Below, in pieces: positions 1 to 9,124 of a DNA stretch of 39,062 nucleotides. A program made the position numbers and the translations under genes. Origin of the DNA: Ruminococcus sp. (GTDB taxonomy: Bacteria > Bacillota > Clostridia > Oscillospirales > Ruminococcaceae); contig NZ_JAGCFH010000227.1 in NCBI RefSeq assembly GCF_017650195.1, positions 1 to 39,062 on the forward strand. The letters run 5' to 3'. How positions within the stretch are numbered: the first letter of the stretch is position 1; each line of letters begins with the position of its first letter. The notes under the pieces are model-generated. The model was not told where the DNA came from, did not search any database, and saw nothing but the letters and a program-made list of their open reading frames with translations.

Positions 1-751
1 AAAAGGCGCATAACAACGATATTATCACAGAGCATATTATTACGCTTCGAAAACTCTTGAAAACCCTCATCGCTGAAAGTGCGGGGAATATTATCAGTGC
101 CGATATGAGAAGAGAGCCTACGAAGTTCATTGCTACTACTATTATTACTGCGATAACTACTGCTATGAGCAGGTTGTACATATCTGAGCGCACACCCGTA
201 GCCTTAGCAAAGCTCTCGTCAAAGGTTACTGCAAATATCTTGTTATAGAATACAAGAAATACAGATACTACGATAACTGACATAACTATGCATATCCATA
301 CATCGGCAGGCTTTAATGTGAGTATTGCTGTTGAGCCGAAAAGGGTGCTACAAACGTCGGCTGTGACGTTGCTTGAGGTTCTGCCGTTGCCTTTCTGAGC
401 AGCTATATTCATCATCATATAGCCAAGTGCGAGAGCTCCAACAGATATCATTGCAACTGCTGCATCACCCTTTATCTTTGTATTGTTTCCTGTCCTGAGG
501 AGCAGTACTGCGGAAATGATGGTGATAGGCATGATTATGAGCATATTGTTTGTGACGCCAGTTATTGTGGCGACTGCCATTGCACCAAAGGCCACGTGTG
601 AAAGTCCGTCGCCGATGAAGGAGAAGCGCTTCATTACAAGGGTAACTCCGAGGAGTGATGAGCAGAGGGCGATAAGAAGTCCAACGATAAGGGCGTATCT
701 CACTGCAGGAAGCTGAAAGTAAAGTTGAAGCTTGTCAAACATCTCACTCAT
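1..751 (-). CDS. Metal (Zn/Mn-type) ABC transporter permease, partial at C-terminus
   Basis: About 250 codons are visible before the left window edge cuts the gene. The product is almost wholly hydrophobic, with several membrane helices. The stretch around residues 30-55 (MKRFSFIGDGLSHVAFGA) is the hallmark of the ABC-3 family (ZnuB/AdcB/MntC-type permeases) that passes divalent metals across the cytoplasmic membrane. The start ATG follows a GGAGGTGAGGAAA ribosome site and overlaps the end of the ATPase gene by 8 bases, so the two are translationally coupled. No substrate-binding protein is seen in the window. The family is clear; the exact metal (zinc is most likely given the Fur-type operator upstream) is inferred. 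Confidence 0.9.
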   Translation of the reverse strand, partial: MSEMFDKLQLYFQLPAVRYALIVGLLIALCSSLLGVTLVMKRFSFIGDGLSHVAFGAMAVATITGVTNNMLIIMPITIISAVLLLRTGNNTKIKGDAAVAMISVGALALGYMMMNIAAQKGNGRTSSNVTADVCSTLFGSTAILTLKPADVWICIVMSVIVVSVFLVFYNKIFAVTFDESFAKATGVRSDMYNLLIAVVIAVIIVVAMNFVGSLLISALIIFPALSAMRVFKSFRSVIICSVIISLLCAF

Positions 752-1466
752 TTTCCTCACCTCCCATTACAGAAAGGAAGGCATGACCTATCTTGCTGGT
801 CATGTAGTCCTCTTTGGTGCCAAAAAACAGCTGCTTTCTGCCAATGTGGAGTATATGGGAGGCATATCTTACAGCTGCGTTCATATCGTGGGATACCATG
901 ATGACGGTTATCTTGTCCTTTTTATTGAGACTGTCGATAAGCTCATACATCTCGTTGGTAGCCTTGGGGTCAAGACCTGTTACAGGCTCGTCGAGAAGTA
1001 TCATTTTTCTTGCGGCGCAAAGCGCTCTCGCAAGGAGAACACGCTGCTGCTGTCCGCCAGAAAGCTCGCGGTAACAACGTTTTGTCAGGGGCTCGATGTC
1101 AAGTCTTCTCATCATATCATGAGCAAGCTTCTTTTCTTTCTTACTATAAAAAGGACGAAGACCGCAGCGGTTCATGCAGCCTGATAGCACTATCTCACGA
1201 ACAGAGGCAGGGAAGTCACGTTGTACAAGGGTCTGCTGAGGCAGATAGCCTATCTCATTCTTTCCGACTTCGCCACAGAGGTCTATTTTTCCGCTTAGAG
1301 GCGGCTTAAGTCCAAGGAGTGCCTTGATAAGCGTACTCTTTCCAGAGCCGTTCTCACCGACGATACAAAGATAATCGCCGCTACTGACGGTAAAACTCAG
1401 ATCTTTTGTAATAACGTCCCCCTCATAGCCGAGTGATACGTTCTCGCATTTTAATAATGCACCCAT
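744..1466 (-). CDS. Metal ABC transporter ATP-binding protein (ZnuC/AdcC-like)
   Basis: A 240-residue ABC ATPase that powers metal uptake together with the permease downstream. Walker A is GENGSGKST at residues 37-45, the Q-loop lies near Q77-Q78, the signature LSGGQQQR is at 135-142, Walker B ILLDEP at 156-161, and the switch histidine is in VSHD near residue 205. Length is normal for ZnuC/AdcC. The ATG at 1466 has an AAGGTG ribosome site nine bases upstream. The gene is the first of the operon, about 150 bases behind a strong promoter with a Fur-family box. ZnuC/AdcC and manganese ATPases cannot be told apart by sequence alone. Confidence 0.92.
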   Translation of the reverse strand: MGALLKCENVSLGYEGDVITKDLSFTVSSGDYLCIVGENGSGKSTLIKALLGLKPPLSGKIDLCGEVGKNEIGYLPQQTLVQRDFPASVREIVLSGCMNRCGLRPFYSKKEKKLAHDMMRRLDIEPLTKRCYRELSGGQQQRVLLARALCAARKMILLDEPVTGLDPKATNEMYELIDSLNKKDKITVIMVSHDMNAAVRYASHILHIGRKQLFFGTKEDYMTSKIGHAFLSVMGGEENE

Positions 1467-1542
1467 TCAGTCAAGCACCTTCTTTACAAGATCAGTTACA
1501 TTACAAATAGTATGCTGTTCAGCTTTCAAAGACCGTAAGAGA

Positions 1543-1567
1543 AGCAGCTGCAATTGTCGCAGCTGCT
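1543..1567 (-). other. Inverted repeat in the metal-transporter leader
   Basis: AGCAGCTGC and GCAGCTGCT form a perfect nine-base stem with a seven-base loop in the untranslated leader, about 75 bases before the ATPase start. No run of T follows in the minus direction, so it is not a simple terminator. Role unknown. Confidence 0.5.
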
Positions 1568-1623
1568 GTATGATTAACTGTTCTATTGACAGACTTGCCT
1601 TAAATGCTCTCAGCAATTGAATT

Positions 1624-1638
1624 TGATAATCATTTTCA
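1624..1638. promoter_or_regulatory. Fur/Zur/PerR-type operator
   Basis: TGATAATCATTTTCA matches the 7-1-7 Fur-family inverted repeat (TGATAAT-N-ATTATCA) with a single mismatch. It sits immediately downstream of the -10 box of the metal-transporter promoter, over the expected transcription start, where a bound repressor would block transcription. Given the regulated genes, Zur is the likeliest family member, but Fur or PerR would recognise a similar sequence. Confidence 0.65.
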
Positions 1639-1644
1639 AATCAT

Positions 1645-1673
1645 ATTATACTTTATTTGAACTCATATGTCAA
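1645..1673 (-). promoter_or_regulatory. Promoter of the metal ABC transporter operon
   Basis: On the minus strand a perfect -35 TTGACA (1668-1673) and perfect -10 TATAAT (1645-1650) are separated by 17 bases. It is a consensus sigma-A promoter with the Fur-type box directly after it. Confidence 0.8.
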
Positions 1674-1757
1674 TAGCTGTATGTAAATTTCATGCAGATT
1701 TTACTGATATGGCCACAGGGACAAGATGAAAAAATGATGATATTTTCAGCGGTATAC

Positions 1758-1786
1758 TTGACAATATATATCTTTTAATGTATAAT
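1758..1786 (+). promoter_or_regulatory. Promoter of the small membrane protein gene
   Basis: -35 TTGACA at 1758-1763 and -10 TATAAT at 1781-1786 with a 17-base spacer, about 34 bases before the start codon. Confidence 0.8.
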
Positions 1787-1819
1787 AACTTTGTAAATTT
1801 GATATAGGGGGGCGGTATT

Positions 1820-2284
1820 ATGCCAAAAAACTCAAAAGACAAAGAGCTTGACAAAATGTACAAGGATCTCCTTGAAACAAGGGATAGCGCTCGTGCTTCT
1901 TCCAAAGATGAAGGAAATCGTTTGCTGAAATTCTTTGTGGGACTGCTCATGCTGGGCGGCGGCTTATTCATGATATTCCAGAATATTGAGGTCTCAAGTT
2001 CATGGGGCTACGGCGGATACTTTTTCAGGATTGGTGGCTTTGGTCTTCCAAACGGACTGATAATGCTTCCCATCATTATAGGTATCGCAATGCTTTTCCT
2101 TATGGACAGAAAGATATTCGGCTGGGTAGTACTTTCGATAGGAATAGTGACCGTTCTTCTCAGCGTAATGATGACGACTCACCTCAGATGGCGCTCGACC
2201 AATGCTTATGTGTTCATAATCATGTTCGGACTTGTAGCTGCCGGAGGAGGACTTGTGCTCAGAGAGCTTTTCAGAAAGAACTGA
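1820..2284 (+). CDS. Conserved-type small integral membrane protein, function unknown
   Basis: 154 residues. A charged cytoplasmic head of about 35 residues, rich in Lys, Asp and Glu, is followed by four hydrophobic segments (roughly 36-55, 77-95, 100-120 and 130-147) and a short basic tail. The start ATG has a strong GGGGGG(C)GG ribosome site and an excellent promoter, so expression is credible. I do not recognise the family. The neighbouring metal importer is divergent rather than co-transcribed, so context says little about function. Confidence 0.8.
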   Translation: MPKNSKDKELDKMYKDLLETRDSARASSKDEGNRLLKFFVGLLMLGGGLFMIFQNIEVSSSWGYGGYFFRIGGFGLPNGLIMLPIIIGIAMLFLMDRKIFGWVVLSIGIVTVLLSVMMTTHLRWRSTNAYVFIIMFGLVAAGGGLVLRELFRKN

Positions 2285-2322
2285 ATAAAAGCAGGATCGC
2301 ACCATTGTGGTACGGTCCTTTT

Positions 2323-3747
2323 TTATTTCCACGAAATATTGTAAAGTGTGACTTCATGCGCTCCGAGAGCGGCGGCATTGTCGATATTTCCAAGCTGGAA
2401 CTTTATATCCGCTGACATGTCGCTCTCAAAGGTGACATCAAAGCTGAAATGCTTCTTCTCGGGTGATAATTCCACTTTTTCGTTGAGATACCTCGTATAG
2501 GAGCTGTCCTCGGCTGTGACTATCATACATCTCGGAACTGTTGAGCTCGCGTCAAATTCAAGGGTATGTTTTTCGCCTGCCCTTACCTCTTTGCCGTATA
2601 GTAGTCCCATTACTGCATATTCCAGCTCCCCGGCGTTCCTGATATCTATGACGGTGTAGCCTTCCTTATTGGCCACGGAAGCTTCTGCGCCTTCTATATA
2701 ATTGTCAAGGACAAGCGAGCTTATCTCAGTGGGAGCAAAGTCGGAATCCTTCTTTTCATAGACGCGGACGTAGTCTATATCGAAGTGCTTCTCGCCGTCC
2801 GCAAATATACCGGGTTCTGCATAAATGCCGTCTACGCCGTCGAAATGTCCGCCAACAGCAAGATTCAGTATTAAATAGAAATTCTGGTCAAAGGGAGCAG
2901 GATAGCTGAAGCCATCGGAGTACCATTCGGTCTGTGTGCTGTAAAGTATATTGTCAACGTACCAGCGTATCTCTCCGCGGTCCCATTCAATACTGTAGAT
3001 ATGCCAGTTTTTCGAGCTGTCTCCCTCAGGGAAATCATAATTATTTGTGAGGTAGGTGTTTGCAGGCCATGTACCGCCAAAGTGTATGGTTCCACATATC
3101 TTCTCAGGAGTGCTGCCCCAGCCTTCCATAATATCTATTTCTCCTGATGAAGCCCAGCCACCGTAGACACTGTCTTCAGGAAGCATCCATATGGCCGGCC
3201 ACAGGGATTTTCCAGAGTCGCAACGTGCCCTTACTTCTATCTTTCCACCGCAGACTGAAAACTTATGCTGTGTATTTATACGGGCTGAGGTATAGTCGTA
3301 GCTGCCCTGCTTTTCGTCCGTCCAACTCTCTTTGCGAGCTGCGATAGTGAGTACGCCGTCTCTGACAGTGGTATTCTGAGTGGTATAGAATTCCTGCTCG
3401 TTGTTTCCCCAGCCGTTGGTGACATAGTTGCCGCTGTCGTCGAGCTTCCAGTTGCCGAGCTCGTAGGACCATTTGCTCAGGTCAAGCTCATTGCCGCTGA
3501 ATTCATCGCTCCATAGTAACGTGTAGCCGTCTTCTTGATATGTCTCAACTGTGCTTCCGAGAAGAAAGCAACTGAGACGCTGGAGTTCTTCTGCGGAAGC
3601 TCCGCTTTTTCGTGCGCGTATCATATCAAATATATCAACGATGCCGTCGCTGTTAAAATCGATATCCGAACTGCCGCCTGCTATTGCAGCCGCAGGGAGC
3701 GAGGCGAGCAGCACTGCCGTCGCTGCAATAATTTTAAGTATCTTCAT
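2323..3747 (-). CDS. Secreted GH16 beta-glucanase with one dockerin-like repeat and a C-terminal carbohydrate-binding-type domain
   Basis: 474 residues. A signal peptide (residues 1-23, ending AAAIA) is followed by a single EF-hand/dockerin-like repeat (DFNSDGIVDIFDMIRARK, near 30-47). A GH16 catalytic domain spans about 72-350 and has the family motif GEIDIMEGWG with catalytic E203, D205 and E208. A beta-rich tail of about 110 residues resembles CBM4/9/22-type modules. It likely hydrolyses beta-1,3- or mixed-linkage glucans (lichenin/laminarin) outside the cell. The chosen ATG lies six bases after GGGAGG; an in-frame start 20 codons upstream lacks a signal peptide fit. A true type I dockerin has two repeats, so cohesin binding is uncertain. 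The gene is monocistronic. Confidence 0.9.
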   Translation of the reverse strand: MKILKIIAATAVLLASLPAAAIAGGSSDIDFNSDGIVDIFDMIRARKSGASAEELQRLSCFLLGSTVETYQEDGYTLLWSDEFSGNELDLSKWSYELGNWKLDDSGNYVTNGWGNNEQEFYTTQNTTVRDGVLTIAARKESWTDEKQGSYDYTSARINTQHKFSVCGGKIEVRARCDSGKSLWPAIWMLPEDSVYGGWASSGEIDIMEGWGSTPEKICGTIHFGGTWPANTYLTNNYDFPEGDSSKNWHIYSIEWDRGEIRWYVDNILYSTQTEWYSDGFSYPAPFDQNFYLILNLAVGGHFDGVDGIYAEPGIFADGEKHFDIDYVRVYEKKDSDFAPTEISSLVLDNYIEGAEASVANKEGYTVIDIRNAGELEYAVMGLLYGKEVRAGEKHTLEFDASSTVPRCMIVTAEDSSYTRYLNEKVELSPEKKHFSFDVTFESDMSADIKFQLGNIDNAAALGAHEVTLYNISWK

Positions 3748-3797
3748 AGCTGCCTCCCTATTGTTTCGGCAGTACACTGCCGCTAGTTTACGACATG

Positions 3798-3826
3798 ATT
3801 TTAACACAAATAACAGTCTGTGTCAA
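3798..3826 (-). promoter_or_regulatory. Promoter of the GH16 gene
   Basis: Minus-strand -35 TTGACA (3821-3826), 17-base spacer, -10 TAAAAT (3798-3803), about 50 bases before the start codon. Confidence 0.75.
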
Positions 3827-3919
3827 GCTGAAAAAGCCTGTTTTATGTGCAAATGAACTACTTTTGGTGTGGATTTTACGGTTTTTTGACTGCATTTCGG
3901 CGAGTTTTTGCCATTTCTC

Positions 3920-3948
3920 TTGAAATTGCTGAAAGTCCGTGATATAAT
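3920..3948 (+). promoter_or_regulatory. Promoter of the lipoprotein gene
   Basis: -35 TTGAAA (3920-3925), 17-base spacer, -10 TATAAT (3943-3948). It leaves an untranslated leader of about 100 bases before the start at 4054. With the divergent GH16 promoter it accounts for the 306-base gap 3748-4053; nothing else stands out there. Confidence 0.7.
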
Positions 3949-4053
3949 GTTCCATGTCGGAGTCAGAACTTTTTTTGGCTTATGCCTTGAAAAACAGAAA
4001 TTTGCTCCGTATACTTTATATTGGAATAATTATGATCTTATGGAGGTCTGTTT

Positions 4054-4725
4054 ATGAAAAAGTTAATCACATCGGCAGCAGTATGTTCAATTGCGCTGTG
4101 CGCGCTTGTTTCATGCGGCGACAAAAGCTCCAAGAAGAATGGCGATATTGTTGGAAAATGGTCAATGAGTGGCATAGAGAATTCAGGCATTGAAGACGGC
4201 GGATTGATATTCAAGGCTGATGGAAAGGGTTCTGTTTTTGAAGATACCTCTTCTATCCTTCACTTTGAGAGCGAGGGCTTCAATATAGGAGGTACTGTTA
4301 TCTCGGATAATTACATCAAGGAGGACGGCGACAATCTCGTTGTTGATATCGAGGGAAAAGAAATGCTCGATATGACAAGGCTTGAAGGCAGAGATGGCAA
4401 GGACGGTTTGTATTCACTCAAGGGTGGTATGCTTTATACAAGTATCGTTGAAAAAATGAGCGCTAACGGTAGCTTTGACGAGAACAACCTTGATATCACT
4501 ATAGATTTTGACGGAGCTCACAGCGAGGTCATCTTCAACAATATATTTACATATACCACTAAGAAGGACAAGCTGACTATTTCGGGCTTCTCAGGCTTCC
4601 TTAAGGAAGACAGCGATTCTGCCGCAGCTAACGGAGGCTCTATCACAGCTGATTATAAGATAAGCGGAAATACTCTTTCAATAATTGATTCAAAGGGAAC
4701 AGAAACCCTTACGAGAGTACAGTAA
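4054..4725 (+). CDS. Putative lipoprotein, function unknown
   Basis: 223 residues starting with a lipoprotein signal peptide: a Lys-Lys head, hydrophobic core and lipobox ALVSC with Cys21 as the lipidation site. The rest is polar, with repeated short beta-strand-like stretches (IVGKWSMSGIE, GGLIFKADGKGSVF, KDKLTISGFSG). This resembles small Firmicutes lipoproteins with a lipocalin-like or DUF-type barrel in which the GKW motif begins the fold. The start ATG follows ATGGAGGT. It is monocistronic with its own promoter and a strong terminator. No catalytic motif was recognised. Confidence 0.82.
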   Translation: MKKLITSAAVCSIALCALVSCGDKSSKKNGDIVGKWSMSGIENSGIEDGGLIFKADGKGSVFEDTSSILHFESEGFNIGGTVISDNYIKEDGDNLVVDIEGKEMLDMTRLEGRDGKDGLYSLKGGMLYTSIVEKMSANGSFDENNLDITIDFDGAHSEVIFNNIFTYTTKKDKLTISGFSGFLKEDSDSAAANGGSITADYKISGNTLSIIDSKGTETLTRVQ

Positions 4726-4730
4726 TAAAA

Positions 4731-4806
4731 AAGCCATAAGAAGTTTGCCCCGCCCCCTGTCTACTTGTCAGGGGGCGGGGCAATTCTTTATGGCTTTTGT
4801 TTTTTT
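4731..4806. terminator. Very strong bidirectional terminator
   Basis: A long stem (AAGCCATAAGAA..TTGCCCCGCCCCCTG paired with CAGGGGGCGGGGCAA..TTCTTTATGGCTT) has a nine-base loop and is flanked by A-runs and T-runs on both sides. It ends the lipoprotein gene on the plus strand and the flavodoxin operon on the minus strand. Confidence 0.92.
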
Positions 4807-5335
4807 ATCCGTTAATATATGCCACTATGGGCTTAATGTATTTTGGATCGGTACTGTCGAAGGAGTGTGATATATATTCAGCTCTTTCAGTATCTATTTC
4901 CGAGTGGCCCTTCTTGCTTTTTAACATGGCGACGTAGGTTTTCATCAGCACTCTTGGGGCGATGGACATTTTTTCGTATGCCAGACCGCCCTCGCAGTAG
5001 AAAGCCTTTGCGTACTGCTTCTGTTCATCGGTGAGGGCTTTGTCAAGAAGGGTTTTTACGCCCGAAAAGTCTGCAGGACTCGAACCTACGCAGAACATGG
5101 CAAGTTTTTTGTTTTTCCAGTTAAGTATATGCTTAGTAAACCAGTCAGCCTTGTTTATTTTTTCAACCGAAACCCAGCCACCGTATATAACAGCGTCATA
5201 CTGGTCAAAGAAGCTGTCTTCCTTTTTTAAAGCTTCTTTTAATGTCATAATATCTGCGTTGAGTTCTTTTGAGAGCCATTCGGCGTATTTCTGAGTGAAA
5301 CCTGTTTGTGAAGAGTATACTACGATTGTTTTCAT
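4805..5335 (-). CDS. Flavodoxin-domain protein
   Basis: 176 residues. The N-terminus TIVVYSSQTGFTQKYAEWL (3-21) is a flavodoxin FMN phosphate-binding loop (SSQTGFT, 8-14). YDAVIYGGWVSVEKINK and FCVGSSPAD fit the later flavin-binding loops of the flavodoxin/protoporphyrinogen-oxidase HemG-like family. It probably carries FMN as an electron carrier or reductase in the cytoplasm. The ribosome site is GAGGT, eight bases before ATG. It lies 36 bases downstream of the sulfhydrylase gene in the same orientation and is the last gene before the shared terminator, so it is likely co-transcribed. HemG function is unlikely without other heme genes nearby. Confidence 0.85.
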   Translation of the reverse strand: MKTIVVYSSQTGFTQKYAEWLSKELNADIMTLKEALKKEDSFFDQYDAVIYGGWVSVEKINKADWFTKHILNWKNKKLAMFCVGSSPADFSGVKTLLDKALTDEQKQYAKAFYCEGGLAYEKMSIAPRVLMKTYVAMLKSKKGHSEIDTERAEYISHSFDSTDPKYIKPIVAYING

Positions 5336-5371
5336 AATTATTACCTCAGTATTTATGGGGGTATAGTGTGT

Positions 5372-6637
5372 TTATATAGCTGAGAACGCCTGCCTTAAAT
5401 CGTCGATGATGTCGTCTACATTTTCAAGACCAACGGACAGTCTTATAAGACCTCCGTTTATGCCACAAGCAACCAGCTGCTCGTCAGTAAGCTGACGGTG
5501 AGTTGCGCTTGCGGGGTGGAGAACGCAGGTACGAATATCTGCAACGTGTACCTCGTTTGAAGCCAGCTTGAGAGAATCCATAAATTTAATGGCAGTATTT
5601 CTGCCACCTTTGATTATGAACGAGATAACTCCGCTGGTGCCGTCGGGGAGATACTTCTTTGCGAGCTCGTGATACTTATTGCTTGCAAGAGCAGGATAAT
5701 TAACGGATTCAACGTGTTCGTTGGATTCGAGGAATTCAGCGACCTTAAACGCGTTCTCGCAGTACTGCTTCATACGAATATGGAGTGTCTCGAGACCAAG
5801 ATTAAGGTAGAATGCTGACTGAGCCGAAGGATAGCAGCCAAAGTCTCTCATGAGCTGCATTCTTGCCTTTATTATGTATGCAGCCTTACCGTAAGTCTTT
5901 GTATAGACCGTTCCGTGATAGCTCTCGTCAGGCTCTGTGAATTCTGGGAACTTGCCGTTTGTCCAGTCGAAATTGCCTGAGTCAACGATAACTCCACCGC
6001 CCTGAACAGCATGACCGTCCATGTACTTTGTTGTGGAGTGGACGATTATATCGGCTCCGTACTCGAATGGTCTGCAAAGTATAGGGGTTGGGAAGGTGTT
6101 GTCTATGATGAGTGGAACACCGTTCTCATGAGCTATCTTTGCGAATTTTTCGATATCGAACACTGCAAGTGCGGGATTAGCAAGAGTCTCACCGAATACA
6201 GCTTTAGTATTTGGCTTGAATGCTGCTCTGATCTCGCTTTCGGGAGCGTCTGCGTCAACGAATATGCACTCAATACCCAGCTTTTTGAGGGTATAGGCGA
6301 AGAGATTTACAGTGCCGCCGTATATCGTAGCGGCTGAGATGAAGCTGTCTCCTGCCTTGAGGATATTCAGGAGTGAAAGGAGAGAAGCAGCCTGTCCGCT
6401 GGAAGTACACATTGCTCCGATACCGCCTTCGAGGGCGTTGATCTTTTCCTCAACAGCCATAACTGTGGGGTTCTCAAAGCGTGAATAGATAAGGCTTTTT
6501 GTGGGGTCGTCGAATACAGCCGCAACATCATCTGTTGAATCGTAAACATAAGTGGTGCTTTGTACAATAGGTACGACTCTCGGCTCGGTATTCTTTGGGG
6601 TGTAGCCTGCGTGCAGGCATTTTGTTTCGATCTTCAT
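5372..6637 (-). CDS. metY: O-acetylhomoserine sulfhydrylase (aminocarboxypropyltransferase)
   Basis: 421 residues, the normal length for MetY. This pyridoxal-phosphate enzyme makes homocysteine from O-acetylhomoserine and sulfide in methionine synthesis. Visible Cys/Met-metabolism family features are the PLP-contacting Y106 (in AATIYGGT), D179 (IIDNTF) and the PLP lysine K204 (HSTTKYMDGH), followed by an RLSVGLENVDDIIDDL end. The 50-residue insertion around DWTNGKFPEFTEPDESYHG is typical of MetY rather than cystathionine synthases or lyases. The ribosome site is CGGAGGT, nine bases before ATG. No SAM riboswitch is seen upstream; the gene lies only 25 bases behind the HD-domain gene. Confidence 0.94.
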   Translation of the reverse strand: MKIETKCLHAGYTPKNTEPRVVPIVQSTTYVYDSTDDVAAVFDDPTKSLIYSRFENPTVMAVEEKINALEGGIGAMCTSSGQAASLLSLLNILKAGDSFISAATIYGGTVNLFAYTLKKLGIECIFVDADAPESEIRAAFKPNTKAVFGETLANPALAVFDIEKFAKIAHENGVPLIIDNTFPTPILCRPFEYGADIIVHSTTKYMDGHAVQGGGVIVDSGNFDWTNGKFPEFTEPDESYHGTVYTKTYGKAAYIIKARMQLMRDFGCYPSAQSAFYLNLGLETLHIRMKQYCENAFKVAEFLESNEHVESVNYPALASNKYHELAKKYLPDGTSGVISFIIKGGRNTAIKFMDSLKLASNEVHVADIRTCVLHPASATHRQLTDEQLVACGINGGLIRLSVGLENVDDIIDDLRQAFSAI

Positions 6638-6662
6638 TGGTGGGGTACCTCCGTTTATTATA

Positions 6663-7169
6663 TTACTGAGCTTTCCTGTTAACTATCCGTTGCACCTTCG
6701 GTACACAGAATTCGAGGACTGCACAGTATTTGTCAATAATAGTGATTATGTATGTTTCTTTGTATTTCGGCATAGATCTTGTCGCGGGCCACATGTGTTT
6801 TTCTATCATGTCCCGTTCTAGATTTGTGATATCGGTCACCTTCGCAGCGTTCGCGCAGGCCTCTATTGAATGCTTCCTGCTGTGTGAAGCCTGACCCTTT
6901 GACCTTGAGGAGTTGTACTCTCTGCGGTCATAGTAGAAAAGGTCGTGGAGAAGTCCTGCTCTTGCAGCCGAACGGGCATTGAGACTGAACCTTCTGCACA
7001 CTATGTAACTGTAGTACGAAACGTTCAGACAGTGCTGAAAACGGGTCGTGGAAACATGGTGGGTTATGTCTTTGAGCTTCTGAAGCTGCCGACATTCTAT
7101 GATATCTTTTACGCAGTCATAGTAGCAGTTCGCGGTGAGCTCCTTTGAAGAGCATATAGCTTTTAGCAT
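6663..7169 (-). CDS. HD-domain protein (putative metal-dependent phosphohydrolase)
   Basis: 168 residues from the ATG at 7169, which follows AAGGAGG by eight bases; an earlier ATG at 7205 has no ribosome site. HD-superfamily residues are visible in order: H47 (RFQHCLNV), H75-D76 (AGLLHDLFYYD), H100, H125 (EKHMWP) and D146 (IIDKYCA). Such small single-domain proteins usually act as nucleotide phosphohydrolases in the cytoplasm; the substrate cannot be told from sequence. It is the first gene of the apparent operon with metY and the flavodoxin, behind a clear promoter. Confidence 0.85.
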   Translation of the reverse strand: MLKAICSSKELTANCYYDCVKDIIECRQLQKLKDITHHVSTTRFQHCLNVSYYSYIVCRRFSLNARSAARAGLLHDLFYYDRREYNSSRSKGQASHSRKHSIEACANAAKVTDITNLERDMIEKHMWPATRSMPKYKETYIITIIDKYCAVLEFCVPKVQRIVNRKAQ

Positions 7170-7228
7170 AAGTCTGGCCTCCTTATATAATGATATCCCT
7201 CTCATTATACGGTTTTGCCGTTATGAAT

Positions 7229-7257
7229 ATTATACAATATAATCAAGTGAAAATCAA
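7229..7257 (-). promoter_or_regulatory. Promoter of the HD-metY-flavodoxin operon
   Basis: Minus-strand -35 TTGATT (7252-7257), 17-base spacer, -10 TATAAT (7229-7234). A small palindrome (ACGGCAAAACCGT, 7209-7221) follows just after the expected transcription start. Confidence 0.7.
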
Positions 7258-7424
7258 TATTAATTCCAAAAAAACTATAGACTTTACGCGAAACAGAGTG
7301 GAACAGGCAGGTGATGAACAGGGGATTGTTGAGAAAAATATAGTCAGTATGCACAAACTTCAGTTGAAAATTTGTGCGCTGGGGATTAAAACGAAGAAAT
7401 TTGCAAATTCACAGCAATAAAGTA

Positions 7425-7453
7425 TTGCAAAATAATAACAGTAGTGCTATAAT
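7425..7453 (+). promoter_or_regulatory. Promoter of gdhA
   Basis: -35 TTGCAA (7425-7430), 17-base spacer, -10 TATAAT (7448-7453). With the divergent promoter at 7229-7257 it explains the 335-base gap 7170-7504; the remaining 170 bases are AT-rich with no recognisable gene. Confidence 0.75.
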
Positions 7454-7459
7454 CAATAA

Positions 7460-8872
<1,413 letters not shown>

Positions 8873-8911
8873 TAATAACTGATAGTGACTCATCAGTAAG
8901 AGCAGTAAAGT

Positions 8912-8953
8912 AAAAAAATGTCTCCCGTTGTGCTAACCGACGGGAGACTTTTT
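8912..8953 (+). terminator. Terminator of gdhA
   Basis: A-run, then GTCTCCCGT pairing with ACGGGAGAC across an 11-base loop, then TTTTT. Confidence 0.9.
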
Positions 8954-9034
8954 GTATAATGCACAATTAAGTATATGCCAAATTGGTGAAAACATAGAAT
9001 TTTACTATTTAGACAATTATTATTCTGTATAAGG

Positions 9035-9062
9035 TTGAAATATGTGCAAAGTGTGATATAAT
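9035..9062 (+). promoter_or_regulatory. Promoter of the cytidylate-kinase-like gene
   Basis: -35 TTGAAA (9035-9040), 16-base spacer, -10 TATAAT (9057-9062), about 60 bases before the ATG. Confidence 0.65.
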
Positions 9063-9124
9063 ATAAAATGTAGTTATTTTATCAATTATTGTAGTAAGAA
9101 TTTTGCCATGGGGGTAATCAGCTA

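Larger units (their letters stand above)
1467..1819. other. Divergent intergenic region with two back-to-back promoters
   Basis: This 353-base gap holds the minus-strand metal-transporter promoter, operator and 150-base leader, and the plus-strand promoter of the small membrane protein. The minus leader also contains an open frame of about 50 codons that ends in TGA directly before the ATPase ATG, but it has no ATG and no ribosome site, so it is not called as a gene. Confidence 0.6.

Noticed and set aside
732-1184. 150-codon open frame on the plus strand
   Set aside because: It lies wholly opposite the metal ABC ATPase and permease genes, which have full motifs; no ribosome site.
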